Assembly: GCF_000003815.2 (NCBI RefSeq)
Contig: NC_049995.1
Coordinates: forward strand, 4,045,747-4,109,746
From: Branchiostoma floridae
Taxonomy: Eukaryota > Chordata > Leptocardii > Amphioxiformes > Branchiostomatidae
Direction of reading: 5' to 3'
DNA length: 64,000 bases
Positions 31,770 through 41,059 of this stretch are shown piece by piece. The translations under genes were made by a program, and so were the position numbers. Numbering within the stretch: the first letter of the stretch is position 1; every line of letters starts with the position of its first letter. The notes below the pieces were generated by a model that was not told the DNA's origin, did not search any database, and saw only the letters and a program-made list of their open reading frames with translations.

Positions 31770-33053
31770 AAAGCCCAGGTCACAGAGCGCGTACCGTATT
31801 TCTTGCGATGGCATATTTCGCATATCGTACGATGAGCGCAGTAAATCGCAGCTAGATGGTAAGCAAAATCAGTCATCGCAGTGCATTGGATGATGTTCAA
31901 AATTTTTCCAGGGTCGCACGATTTTTCACTTGTGTCTCTTCTGAATAGCAGCCTGACCGCTTTTGCGGTTTTTTTAACCAACAAAATGTGGACATAGCTG
32001 TTGAATACCTTCCTATAATATCTTTAACTGTAAAAATGAATTAAAAGAGACCATGACAACATGAGTATTACAAAATACAAGCAAAAGTTAAAATCAAGCG
32101 CGAGTACTGGTATGGTTATCTCGACCTGCTTGACGGCTCTATGAGTCAGGCTTTTTCGAAGATCGTATCATGATATGCTATCAACAAAATGCCATCATAC
32201 AGAATCATATCTGTCATAAGCATTATATCATATATATTTCCGACTCATAGAGCCTGCCTTTATGTTCGAGTTGTCTCCATGGTTATTACGATTATGGTAA
32301 ACTTGACCCGAGACCGACGAGAGCTGAGATCTGATCTAATTATGAACTCACGTGTATGTAGCGATCAAACAATTGTCTGCATCACCTGTGCGTGATACTG
32401 AACCTTGCCTTGAAGGCAGGCTCTTCTACGGGCGGGCTGTTTTCTGATATAGTTTCCTTTTTCGTCAACATCGACAATATCAGGGAAACTGAAACCATCA
32501 CAGCATGCTAAAAATTTAAGAATCTTTAACCTCATCAGTAGGAAAACATGGCCGTACTACCCCTCTCACATTAGGCCGCGATTCGATCGAACAACGAGTC
32601 TGCGAGCTCTAAATTACGAGGAGGCATGACCGTGACGGGAAGGGGGAACTCTGCAATTTCTTCGTCGGCATCAGGGTCATGCCTCCTCGTAAATTAGAGC
32701 TCGCAGACTCGTCGTCCGATCGAATCGCGCCTAATGTGAGTGGCGTATAATGAAGTCTGGTATGGGGGCAATAAAAATCGTACGACGATGGAGAAACTTT
32801 GAACATATTCAAAATCCATTTCGGCTCTATTTTTCGTCATAGGACGCTCCCCGATTTACTATGATTTACTGCGATTGACGCAGGTACGCTCTTATGACCC
32901 AATCGTACGATGCACTACGCGCTTTGTGACCACGGCTTTATATATTTAAACTATTGCCTCCGATTCTCCCCCGACTTACGACGCACTGCGCTTATACTGC
33001 GCATCGCAAGAAATCGCAAGGAACCGTACGCGCTTTGTGACCGGGGCTTTATA
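31770..33053. mobile_element. 1.28-kb transposon inserted in the tandem array
   Basis: The left end AAAGCCCAGGTCACAGAGCG and right end CGCTTTGTGACCGGGGCTTT are inverted repeats, with inner words GCGTACCGTATTTCTTGCGA and TCGCAAGGAACCGTACGCG. The host repeat continues on the far side, and intact units elsewhere (for example 33371) show the empty site, which suggests a TA or TTA target duplication. The interior holds a long hairpin (32565-32740) and a shorter one around GGCTCTATGAGTC (32133-32249), but no transposase. Confidence 0.8.
32565..32740. repeat. Near-perfect long hairpin within the transposon
   Basis: The left arm runs from CTCACATTAGG through CGAGTCTGCGAGCTCTAA to GGAGGCATGACC, and is matched inverted by the right arm ending CCTAATGTGAG. 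Arms are about 75 bp and the loop about 25 bp. Confidence 0.85.
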
Positions 33054-33504
33054 GGCACTGACCTTTGTTTCTACGAACAGTCAGTGAACGAACACGACCT
33101 TTGTTTCTACGAACAGTCAGTGAACGAACACGCCACTGGAGCGAGCTGAAGTGTAGTTTCACTGGAGCTGAGGTTGAAAGAAGAGTAACCAGCATTAAAT
33201 TGTCACGGCTCCGTTGAAGGTTAGAGGCCATGTAAGGCCATGGCCATGTAAGATCTCTCTAGGGGCTTGATCCCGGTCGCCTTTCTTACAGCAGTTGGTG
33301 AATGGCTGCATATGGTTGCATGAATGGAGAGCTAAGGAACTGATTTTCCCCGATGTATATAATAATAATGTCGCTTAATAGGCACTGACGTTTTATTTCT
33401 ACGAACAGTCTGTGAACGAACATACCACCTGGAGAGAGCCGAAACGTACTTCCTCTGGAGCTGGGATTGAAAGAAAAGTCATCGTTAAAGGTGAGACAGC
33501 AAGG

Positions 33505-33866
33505 TAAGGCCACACTGACTTAGTTCCGTGGATGACATCCGTGCGCGAGCGCAATGATTTTTGCCTGTTCTTAGAATTTAAAAAAAAACGGTGGCCGTAT
33601 TGCACCCAATAGCATCCCTAGCTAGTCAATCAGAATTTTATGCTTGCCAGAGGATCTGCTCTACAGCTCGCCAATTAAATGTGCACTTGTTCCATCTTTA
33701 AACAAGAATGGCAAAATATACACACCTGGGACAGAATGGACTCGATGTTTAGTCCTAAGGTTTAGCAGCATTTTTTGCTGGAGTTTTCTTTTATTCGCCT
33801 TCGTGTTTTTGTTCTGGGGTCTCTGGAGGATGTCATCCATAGAATTAAGTCAGTGTGGCCTAAAAA
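33505..33866. mobile_element. Inverted-repeat element of the GGCCA..GACATCC family
   Basis: The left end AAGGCCACACTGACTTAG, then GTGGATGACATCC, is matched inverted by GGATGTCATCCAT, then TAAGTCAGTGTGGCCT. The termini relate it to the 17764-18568 element. Confidence 0.75.
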
Positions 33867-34324
33867 TATACGCCAGAAAGCAACTACTCAAGCAAACCTG
33901 AGTACTGAATATGATTTTGGAAAAGGTCAGACGCTTAAGATAGCACCCGCCATCTTGCGTCAGTGACACTGAAGTGGTCTAGAATCCACTTTGTCTGAAC
34001 AGTGTCCGCTGTTTCTCAATCCTCCAAATGATATCAATCTTCAGATGGAAAACTCAGATAGGAAGAATTTCGGTACGTTGATATGGATTGCATTTGTTAT
34101 ATCAGAAACCATACATATGTATGGGTAAAGTTGATATGATTGTGGATACTTCTCTAAATGTCAAGACAGACAAACAAAATAAGGTGCATTATTGTCAAAT
34201 GTATGTCATGTTTTTGTTGTTGTTTTTCAAACTCACAGACATACAATCTCCACGAGGGACAGCTACAGTTTGTCCTTTGGCTTCTTTCGAGCACCAGCGA
34301 CGTTCCAACTGACGAAAAAAATAT

Positions 34325-35341
34325 ATGTCGGCTCACCACCCCATAACTACAGCTCCTAACGAAAATAGATCGTTCAGTGGTCTACTCGAGTGTGTTCTGT
34401 GGAACGTTCAAAACATAAGCGTGTCTTTCGACCTGGCTGAAGCCGCCTGCTCTGCTCATGTTCACGGTGTGATGTTGGGGACATGGAGCGCCATAATCTG
34501 TTTGCTGGCAGCGGTTTTCATCATCATCAACAACGCCATTGTTCTCTGCTCAATCGTCAGAACACGGTTAATCCACAAACTCGTCTACTTGCTCACAGCG
34601 AATCTGGCCATGTCCGACCTTCAAGCAGGCATAGGGCTTCTACTGTACACAATATCCATGGTACAACAGAGCTCAAGTCATGGCATCATGCACAGTCTGA
34701 CGTTCCTGATGTTTAGCCAGGCAATGTCTGTATCAAGTCTATGCCTCATGTCAATAAACAGCTATGTTGCCTTAAAGTACCCTATATTCTTCTACACTCA
34801 AGCCAGCGACATACAGAGATACACAGGCGTAGCCATAGTGTCTTCATGGCTCGTTCTCTCTGTGGTCTTTGCCTTGCCTAGTATGGGTTTGAACTGCCTG
34901 GATACACCGACGGAAAGCTGTTTCGGTCTTTTCCATATTGCGTTCATTTACGCTTTGGTACCCTTGTACGTCTTAATGATTATAATCATCCTTCTCATAA
35001 ACATCTTAACTTTCATAGCCATCAAAAAGCGACAGGGTGGAAGTCATAGACAAGGGCAGTGGGAGAGGGAGTACGAGAAGAACGTACACAGAGCACGGAC
35101 AGTGATGATTCACGCAGTAGTGACGTCCATTGCGTTTGTCTTCCCTCGTGTTGCAGTCGTGTCAACGTGCCATTTGGACCTAAAGACTTGTCTGATGGTA
35201 ACCGGGCCCGGAGGCCTGATGGTGCTGTTCGTTTTGAACTCGGCAGTCAACCCCATCGCAAGTATCCTCCGCACACCAGATTTGCGAGAGGGAACCTGGC
35301 TAGAATGGATGATTCCAAGAAAATGGGTAAAACAAGATTAA
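34325..35341 (+). CDS. Class A G-protein-coupled receptor, intronless, lipid-receptor (MECA cluster)-like
   Basis: This 338-aa seven-helix receptor has N-glycosylation sites at N14 and N30. Helix 1 is near 52-77 with an NN pair, helix 2 has NLAMSD (D98), helix 3 ends NSYVALKYP (145-153) in place of DRY, helix 6 has FVFP and helix 7 NSAVNPIAS (305-313) in place of NPxxY. It lacks the usual helix-3 cysteine. Instead it has paired cysteines within extracellular loop 2 (C191, C199) and loop 3 (C282, C289), an arrangement known from S1P, LPA and cannabinoid receptors. An in-frame TGA 15 nt upstream fixes the start. The tail is only about 20 aa after helix 7, and its stop codon lies in the target site of an inserted MITE. 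The ligand is unknown; an EDG/cannabinoid-like type is inference. Confidence 0.85.
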   Translation: MSAHHPITTAPNENRSFSGLLECVLWNVQNISVSFDLAEAACSAHVHGVMLGTWSAIICLLAAVFIIINNAIVLCSIVRTRLIHKLVYLLTANLAMSDLQAGIGLLLYTISMVQQSSSHGIMHSLTFLMFSQAMSVSSLCLMSINSYVALKYPIFFYTQASDIQRYTGVAIVSSWLVLSVVFALPSMGLNCLDTPTESCFGLFHIAFIYALVPLYVLMIIIILLINILTFIAIKKRQGGSHRQGQWEREYEKNVHRARTVMIHAVVTSIAFVFPRVAVVSTCHLDLKTCLMVTGPGGLMVLFVLNSAVNPIASILRTPDLREGTWLEWMIPRKWVKQD

Positions 35342-35821
35342 GGTAGCAGAACACAGTTTTCGGCCTATGGGAATTTCTATAGTTAAGGGCCTCAAGGTGA
35401 CTGGCTTCGACACGGAGAAAAATATAGAAGGTTGCACTTTAGAAATACCAAAAACGAATATGGCCGAGTTCAGGGTACAAGCCACAAAAAATTGAAAAAC
35501 AACAAAATCCTGTCGGCGCATCGCCTTCTGACGCCCACTTTGAAACGCCGCTCTGCGGAGGTTACATAATTGAAGCCGGCTCACACTAGAAGGGCAGTTG
35601 CGTAATGGAGCGCATTTATACACGAAATCGAAAACTTTCACAATCCAAACCATACAGTCTCAGAGCCGACACCTTCCGTGACCACGCAGCACAGGTTATA
35701 TCTGGATGCCCCTCAAATAAAGCTTTTTACCTCTCCTTCAACAAGTTTATCCGTACTACTTTATGTACCCGCGTCATGGATCGCGAGGGTCGCACATAAA
35801 TACTGTGTTCTGCTCCCTCAA
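35338..35821. mobile_element. 484-bp MITE abutting the GPCR stop codon
   Basis: Terminal inverted repeats TTAAGGTAGCAGAACACAGT (35338) and ACTGTGTTCTGCTCCCTCAA (ending 35821) define it. The outermost four bases are TTAA on the left and TCAA on the right, which could be a decayed TTAA target duplication. No coding capacity is supported. Confidence 0.75.
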
Positions 35822-36185
35822 GAAGCCTATGCACAACTCTTACACTACGGCGACATCATCATCATGATCATCGGTGAGCTGCTGCGCAGGCGACTGAAAG
35901 CTTCCCCCAGTTCCGCTATCGGCAGCAAGATGGCGAAACGACGATTTAGGAAACTACGTCAAATGTCAGTTACTCAAGCAAATGGATACATTTTGGAAAC
36001 GCCCAGACGTTGCAGATAGCATCCTCTACTTGTCGTTAATGACACTGGTGAGGAGACATTACCGAACAGCTGTTTGAAATAAAACAAGATATGTTTGCCA
36101 CCACTTTTGCGTCTGAAGCCATTGTTGTTACTCTTGCGCTCGGCCAACCACAAAGTCTGAGACCTTTGCACAGCACGAAAACGAA
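35822..36185. other. Family B dispersed repeat copy and unassigned DNA
   Basis: The stretch from GTTACTCAAGCAAATGGATA (about 35968) through GACACTGGTGAGGAGACATT and GTTTGCCACCACTTTTG matches 40530-40680 and other family B copies. Nothing else is recognised. Confidence 0.55.
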
Positions 36186-36599
36186 TATTTAAGCATACTT
36201 TCCGAGATACTTAAATGTAGCCTAAAGGTGGGAAAATATTTCCGCAGAGTTTACGGTATCGTAAAGACCACGGAAACCATGGTTTTACATTTCCGTAACC
36301 TTTCCGTATTCGTTAAGGCAGATTAAATACATGTAATATCTTTACATAACCTTTAAGCATCCTTATATGCGCCGTATATGAAACGGGTATTGCTTATGTA
36401 CAGAAAACATCTACAGGCTTTGAACCGACCATACGTTCACATACAATCAGTTAAACTTCGCCTTTCTTTTTTTTATTTTCGTGGTTCTCTAAGGTGGAAA
36501 TTACCAATAGGAGATGATATATTTTCATTGCCCTTCCGTTACAATTGATCTCATTTTACATACTCTTATCAGTATAGGTCTATGGAGACCTCCCCCTTT

Positions 36600-38400
36600 T
36601 ATGTATAGGTATGGTAGCGTTTATTTCTAAGAAGAGGCATTGCTTTTACCAAATTAAGAGTATTTTCCGCTCAATATACCACATGCGCCGTTCAATAAAG
36701 CAGCGGCTTCAAATGAATAGCTCCTGCTGTGTTTGCGTGTTTAGTTTAACCAAGAAAAGTAAATATCCTGTGTGAAAGCTACATATAACAGATACAATCT
36801 TTCCGATATCTTTCCGTTACATTTGAGCTGACTTTACATAAAAGGGGGGAGGTTTAAGCAAACCTCCCCCCTTTTATGTATAGGCGGAAAAAAGATGTCG
36901 GAAAGGTAGCGTTAATCATTACTTGAAGAAGAGGCATTGCTTTTACCAAATTAAGAGTATTTTCCGCTCAATATACCACATGCGCCGTTCACTTAGGCAG
37001 CGGCTTCAAATGAATAGTGTTTGCGTGTTAAGTTTAACCAAGAAAAGCAAATCTCCTTTGTGAAAGTTACATATAACAGATACAATCTTTCCGATGTCTT
37101 TCCGTTACATTTGAGCTGACTTTACATAAAAGGGGGGAGGTTTAAGCAAACCTCCCCCCTTTTATGTATAGGTGGAAAAAAGGTGTCGGAAAAGTAGCGT
37201 TAATCATTACTTGAAGAAGAGGCATTACTTTTACCAAATTAAGAGTATTTTCCGCTCAATATACCACAAGCGTCGCTTACTAAAGCAGCGGCTTCAAATG
37301 AATAGCTCCTGCTGTGTTTGCGTGTTAAGTTTAACAAAGAAAAGGAAATCTCGTCATGTGTGAAAGCTACATATAAAAGATACAATCTTTCCGATGTCTT
37401 TCCGTTACATTTGAGCTGACTTTACATAAAAGGGGGGAGGTTTAAGCAAACCTCCCCCCTTTTATGTATAGGTGGAAAAAAGATGTCGGAAAGGTAGCGT
37501 TAATTATTATTTGAAGAAGAGGCATTGCTTTTACCAAATTAAGAGTATTTTCCGCTCAATATACCACATGCGCCGTTCACTAAAGCAGCGGCTTCAAATG
37601 AATAGTGTTTGCGTGTTAAGTTTAACCAAGAAAAGTAAATCTCCTTTGTGAAAGCTACATATAACAGATACAATCTTTCCGATGTCTTTCCGTTACATTT
37701 GAGCTGACTTTACATAAAAGGGGGGAGGTTTAAGCAAACCTCCCCCCTTTTATGTATAGGTGGAAAAAAGATGTCGGAAAGGTAGCGTTAATCATTATTT
37801 GAAGAAGAGGCATTATTTTCCGCTCAATATACCACATGCGCCCTCACTAACGCAGCAGCTTCGCCTGAATAGCCCCTGCTGTGTTAACGTGTTGAGTTTA
37901 ACCAAGATAAGCAACATTTGCTCCTGGTTAAAACTTACATATAGCAGATACAATTTTTGGAATGTATAGGTGCAAACGGAAAGGTAGCGTTAATTATTAT
38001 TCTTAAAAGAGGCATTGCTTTTACCAAATTACGAGTATTTTCCACTCAATATACCACATGCGCCTCTCACTAAAGTAGCGACCTCGCCTGAATAACTCAT
38101 TCTGTGTTAGCGTGTTTGACGAAACCAGGAAAATCAAAATATCCTCATGGAACATATGGTATCTTTCCAATGTCTTTACGTTACCATTGAGCTCACTTTA
38201 CACAAAAAGATGCAATGTACAGGTGCAAGAAAGATGTCGGAAAGGTAGCGTTTACTTTTTCCAGTAGTATCGTATGTTACCGATATCGTTCCGTTACCTT
38301 TGCCTTTGAGCTTACTTTTCAGAAAACTCTCTGAACTTTCTTTACAGAGGTGGAGATTGATAGTTACAGAAAAAGATGTTGGAGAGGTAGCGTTGAAAGC
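36600..38400 (+). repeat. Satellite array, ~290-300-bp units with internal hairpins
   Basis: Unit landmarks are GGTAGCGTTAATCATTA, TTGAAGAAGAGGCATT, TTTTCCGCTCAATATACCAC and TACAATCTTTCCGATGTC. Each central unit has a 46-nt hairpin with perfect 21-bp arms and an AAGC loop. Hairpins start at 36835, 37123, 37423 and 37711 (spacings 288, 300 and 288). Units beyond 37900 are decayed and lose the hairpin. Confidence 0.9.
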
Positions 38401-38895
38401 AAGGAAATTAAATATTTAACCTCCTTGTTGAAAGGAAACAACAGTCGCCGGGAGGACTGGGTACATGCCCCCGAAGATTGGTGGTCATAATTACGGCATG
38501 TTCCCGTTCAGGGTAAGAGGACTAGTACTGGGCGGCCTGTGCAGTATGTCGCTCGCGGGTGGCTGTGCCTTGCAGCTTGGCATCCCGACGACATAGCGTC
38601 CTCACTACGCGGTAACGTATCATGGGAATATAGCGGGTTTGCTGTTTATATAATTGTACAAAAAAACTTTCTTATCATCTGGAAGAACATTTATTATCTA
38701 CAAGCAATAATCACGTTCTCCCAGAAAGGCTGGTATTTTCTAGTGTGGTAACAGTTGTGTTTAGCTTAACATTGGCTAAACAGCGTACAAAGGGGATGGT
38801 GTTTTTCAAATTCAAATTTATTCGCCGTCAACTATGAATAACGAACAACGCGGCATTGAATTTCTAATTAGCAGCTCCCAGAAGAGGCCAGTCAT

Positions 38896-39288
38896 GTGAT
38901 AGGGCGTTATCCAATGACAGACAAAGGTGGGTTTTTTAAACCTAACGAATATACCATAATTTATAGAAGAAACCAGTTTGCAGGGCGTCTGTTTCGGGAC
39001 AAGTCAAGAAGGAGCCTTGGATCCGTTTCAACACACGGATTATCGGCGTGGCTTTGCCGCAAATGGATTCGAACGGAACTACAGGACGGAACGGACATAA
39101 CCATAGGACACTCAAGGCTTGCCAGAAACGGAGTATGTTGGAGAGTCTTCAAAGGGGCACAACTCAGGGTGAATTCAAGACTGTGTCATCTTGACCAGCA
39201 TAAGCTGGCGGAGATATGGAGAGCACGGCCTGTTCATCACAAAACAGTACCCGTCTTCGGGAATCTCAGCGGATTTTTCCTAATGTGA
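38896..39288 (+). CDS. Unrecognised 130-codon open frame within the repeat domain
   Basis: The frame begins MIGRYPMTDKGGFFKPNE and contains a basic, Trp-rich centre (GLSAWLCRKWIRTELQDG) and CWRVFKGAQLRVNSRL. It is not a tandem-repeat artefact. I see no family signature, splice sites or promoter. It could be a domain of a mobile element encoded by the surrounding repeat region, or chance. Confidence 0.25.
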   Translation: MIGRYPMTDKGGFFKPNEYTIIYRRNQFAGRLFRDKSRRSLGSVSTHGLSAWLCRKWIRTELQDGTDITIGHSRLARNGVCWRVFKGAQLRVNSRLCHLDQHKLAEIWRARPVHHKTVPVFGNLSGFFLM

Positions 39289-39739
39289 TGGCCAGATAGA
39301 ACTATGCTGCTTGAAATGATGTCTTTCCAGGCGTATCGCCCGACACTGGACTCCAAATTGTGGACTTAAATGTAGCGGAGATTCGTGCATGGATATTGTA
39401 CACCGATTGTTCCCTCGGTCGACCAATCCAAGTCCACAATTGGACTCACAAGATAGTTTAGACGGCAAAGCCATAGATACCGGTGTAGGTATGATTCACA
39501 CCAAATAAGACACGCATACCCGATGCAAAAGTTCCAATTTAAGCCACACAAAACACATAAAGCCTACCTAAAGATGCGGAAAGGTTTAAACTTACGCCGC
39601 CTTTACTAAAAATAAATGACAACTATAGTCCAAGGAAAGATCACGGAAAGCGTTCGGATAAGTACGTTTCTGCACTTCTTCGCGTGCCTTTCAGGGTGTG
39701 TAAACGACACATACACGTGGGGAAATCGTGACGGAAATC

Positions 39740-40150
39740 GACTGTAAATGTGGTCAAAAGATCACGGAAAGGTCTTAAGAAACGCGTGCTTTCCGCCCGT
39801 ATAGGTTACGAAAAACTGTCATTAACGACGCCTTTAAGCGTCTAATAGTTGCGGAAAGGCACGTGAAGGAGTGCCGAAACGTACATATAAGTACATTAAA
39901 GGGAATCTTTACGTTCACGGATAGATGTCGTTAAGTTGCGGAAAGGGTGCAGAAAGGTCTTAATAAACGCATACTTTCCTCCCGTATAGGTTACGAAAAA
40001 CTGTCATTAACGACGCCTTTAAGCGTCTAATAGTTGCGGAAAGGCACGTGAGGAGTGCATATAAGTACATATAAGTGCCAACGTAAAGGTAACATTAAAG
40101 GGGATCTTTACGTTCGCGAATAGATGTCGTTAAGTTGCGGAAAGGGTACA
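39740..40150 (+). repeat. Two tandem ~190-bp units
   Basis: The stretch GGTTACGAAAAACTGTCATT, ACGACGCCTTTAAGCGTC, TAATAGTTGCGGAAAGGCAC and GATGTCGTTAAGTTGCGGAA occurs twice (from about 39804 and about 39988) with small indels. Confidence 0.85.
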
Positions 40151-40382
40151 GAAACGTCGCGTTTACGTTGAGTTTAAGCTTGCTTAAATACCAGATTTCG
40201 TGCTGTGTTGTAATCTTCACGTCCTGCCAGTGTACTGTAAGACCTTTTTGACTTTCACTTCCTGCCACTGTGGTGAGACATGAACTAAGAATCTGATCTT
40301 CAGGAAGTGGAGGTCAAAGTTTTAACTGCACTTCCTGCCAGTCTGTGATGAAACGTAACAGAATCTGAATAGAAAGAAATTG

Positions 40383-40530
40383 CTATAAATGATATCTACA
40401 AAGAGCAATTTTGTGCTCAATGACACCATTGTTGTGAAGTTTTCGAAGAAGTTCAAACTCGTCGGCAAAATCGTGAGGGAGTTGCCGATTTAGACCACTT
40501 TCAATGGAGATAACGTTATCCCAGTAGTAG
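40383..40530 (-). pseudogene. Duplicated 3' end of the minus-strand sialyltransferase last exon
   Basis: Read on the minus strand, it encodes [20 protein letters not shown] and the same stop context as the genuine last exon (41060-41360), about 680 bp away. It lacks motif S and an acceptor and runs into a family B repeat upstream, so it is a pseudo-exon fragment. Confidence 0.8.
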
Positions 40531-40857
40531 TAGCATCCACTATCTTTCGTCAGTAACACTGATGAGGAGATATTGTCGAACATCAGGTTAGAATAAAATT
40601 AAGAATAAAATATATATGTTTGCCACCACTCATAATGTTGTTTTGCTTCTGAATTCATTGTTGTTACTCTCACATAACTGGATACACATACGTAACGATA
40701 TGACAAAATTGGATTGAATTTGGACGTGGCTTCCTGTCATAATATGACGTACTTATTGAAATGCTCTGTCAGTAGAGTGGAAGGAAGTGAGTGGGAAGAT
40801 GGCGTCACTGTAAATGTCAGATGTGACAGGAAGTGATCAATATCATGGGCACACTAA

Positions 40858-40973
40858 ATTTCAATCAAAACTTCATTTGCATACTCCATGAGCTATTTCA
40901 ATCTAAACTTCATTTGCATACTCCATGAGCTATCTCAATCTAAACTTCATTTGCATACTCCATGAGCTACAGT
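40858..40973 (+). repeat. 41-bp tandem repeat, three units
   Basis: The unit AACTTCATTTGCATACTCC, ATGAGCTA, TCAATCTA is repeated three times immediately downstream of the minus-strand sialyltransferase gene. Confidence 0.9.
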
Positions 40974-41059
40974 CAAAGAAGACACAAGAAACTCTTGACA
41001 TTTCATGGACGTGTGAGATCCATGAACTCTTTTTCTTCTTCTGGAACACAGAGAAATTG

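Larger units (their letters stand above)
30640..33515 (+). repeat. ~270-bp tandem array, split by a transposon
   Basis: Unit landmarks are GGTGAATGGNTGCATAT, ATGAACTG, TTAATAGGCACTGA, ACGAACA-GTCTGTGAACGAAC, GGAGCT-GAGGTTGAAAG and TTGTCACGGCT. They recur at about 30665-30900, 30955-31160, 31700-31771 continued at 33052-33220, and 33295-33510. No coding capacity is supported. Confidence 0.75.
36186..40195. other. 4-kb TTTCCG-rich repeat domain, possibly one large composite element
   Basis: The word TTTCCG/CGGAAA recurs far more often than expected across the region. Possible outer inverted repeats are ATTTAAGCATACTT (about 36187) and AAGCTTGCTTAAAT (about 40176-40189). Inside are the hairpin satellite (36600-38400), an unrecognised 130-codon frame (38896-39288) and a ~190-bp duplicated unit (39740-40150). 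That it is one element is inference from composition and weak termini. Confidence 0.4.

Noticed and set aside
35605-36019. 64- and 113-codon frames downstream of the GPCR
   Set aside because: They lie across a MITE end and a family B repeat, with no continuity to the receptor.
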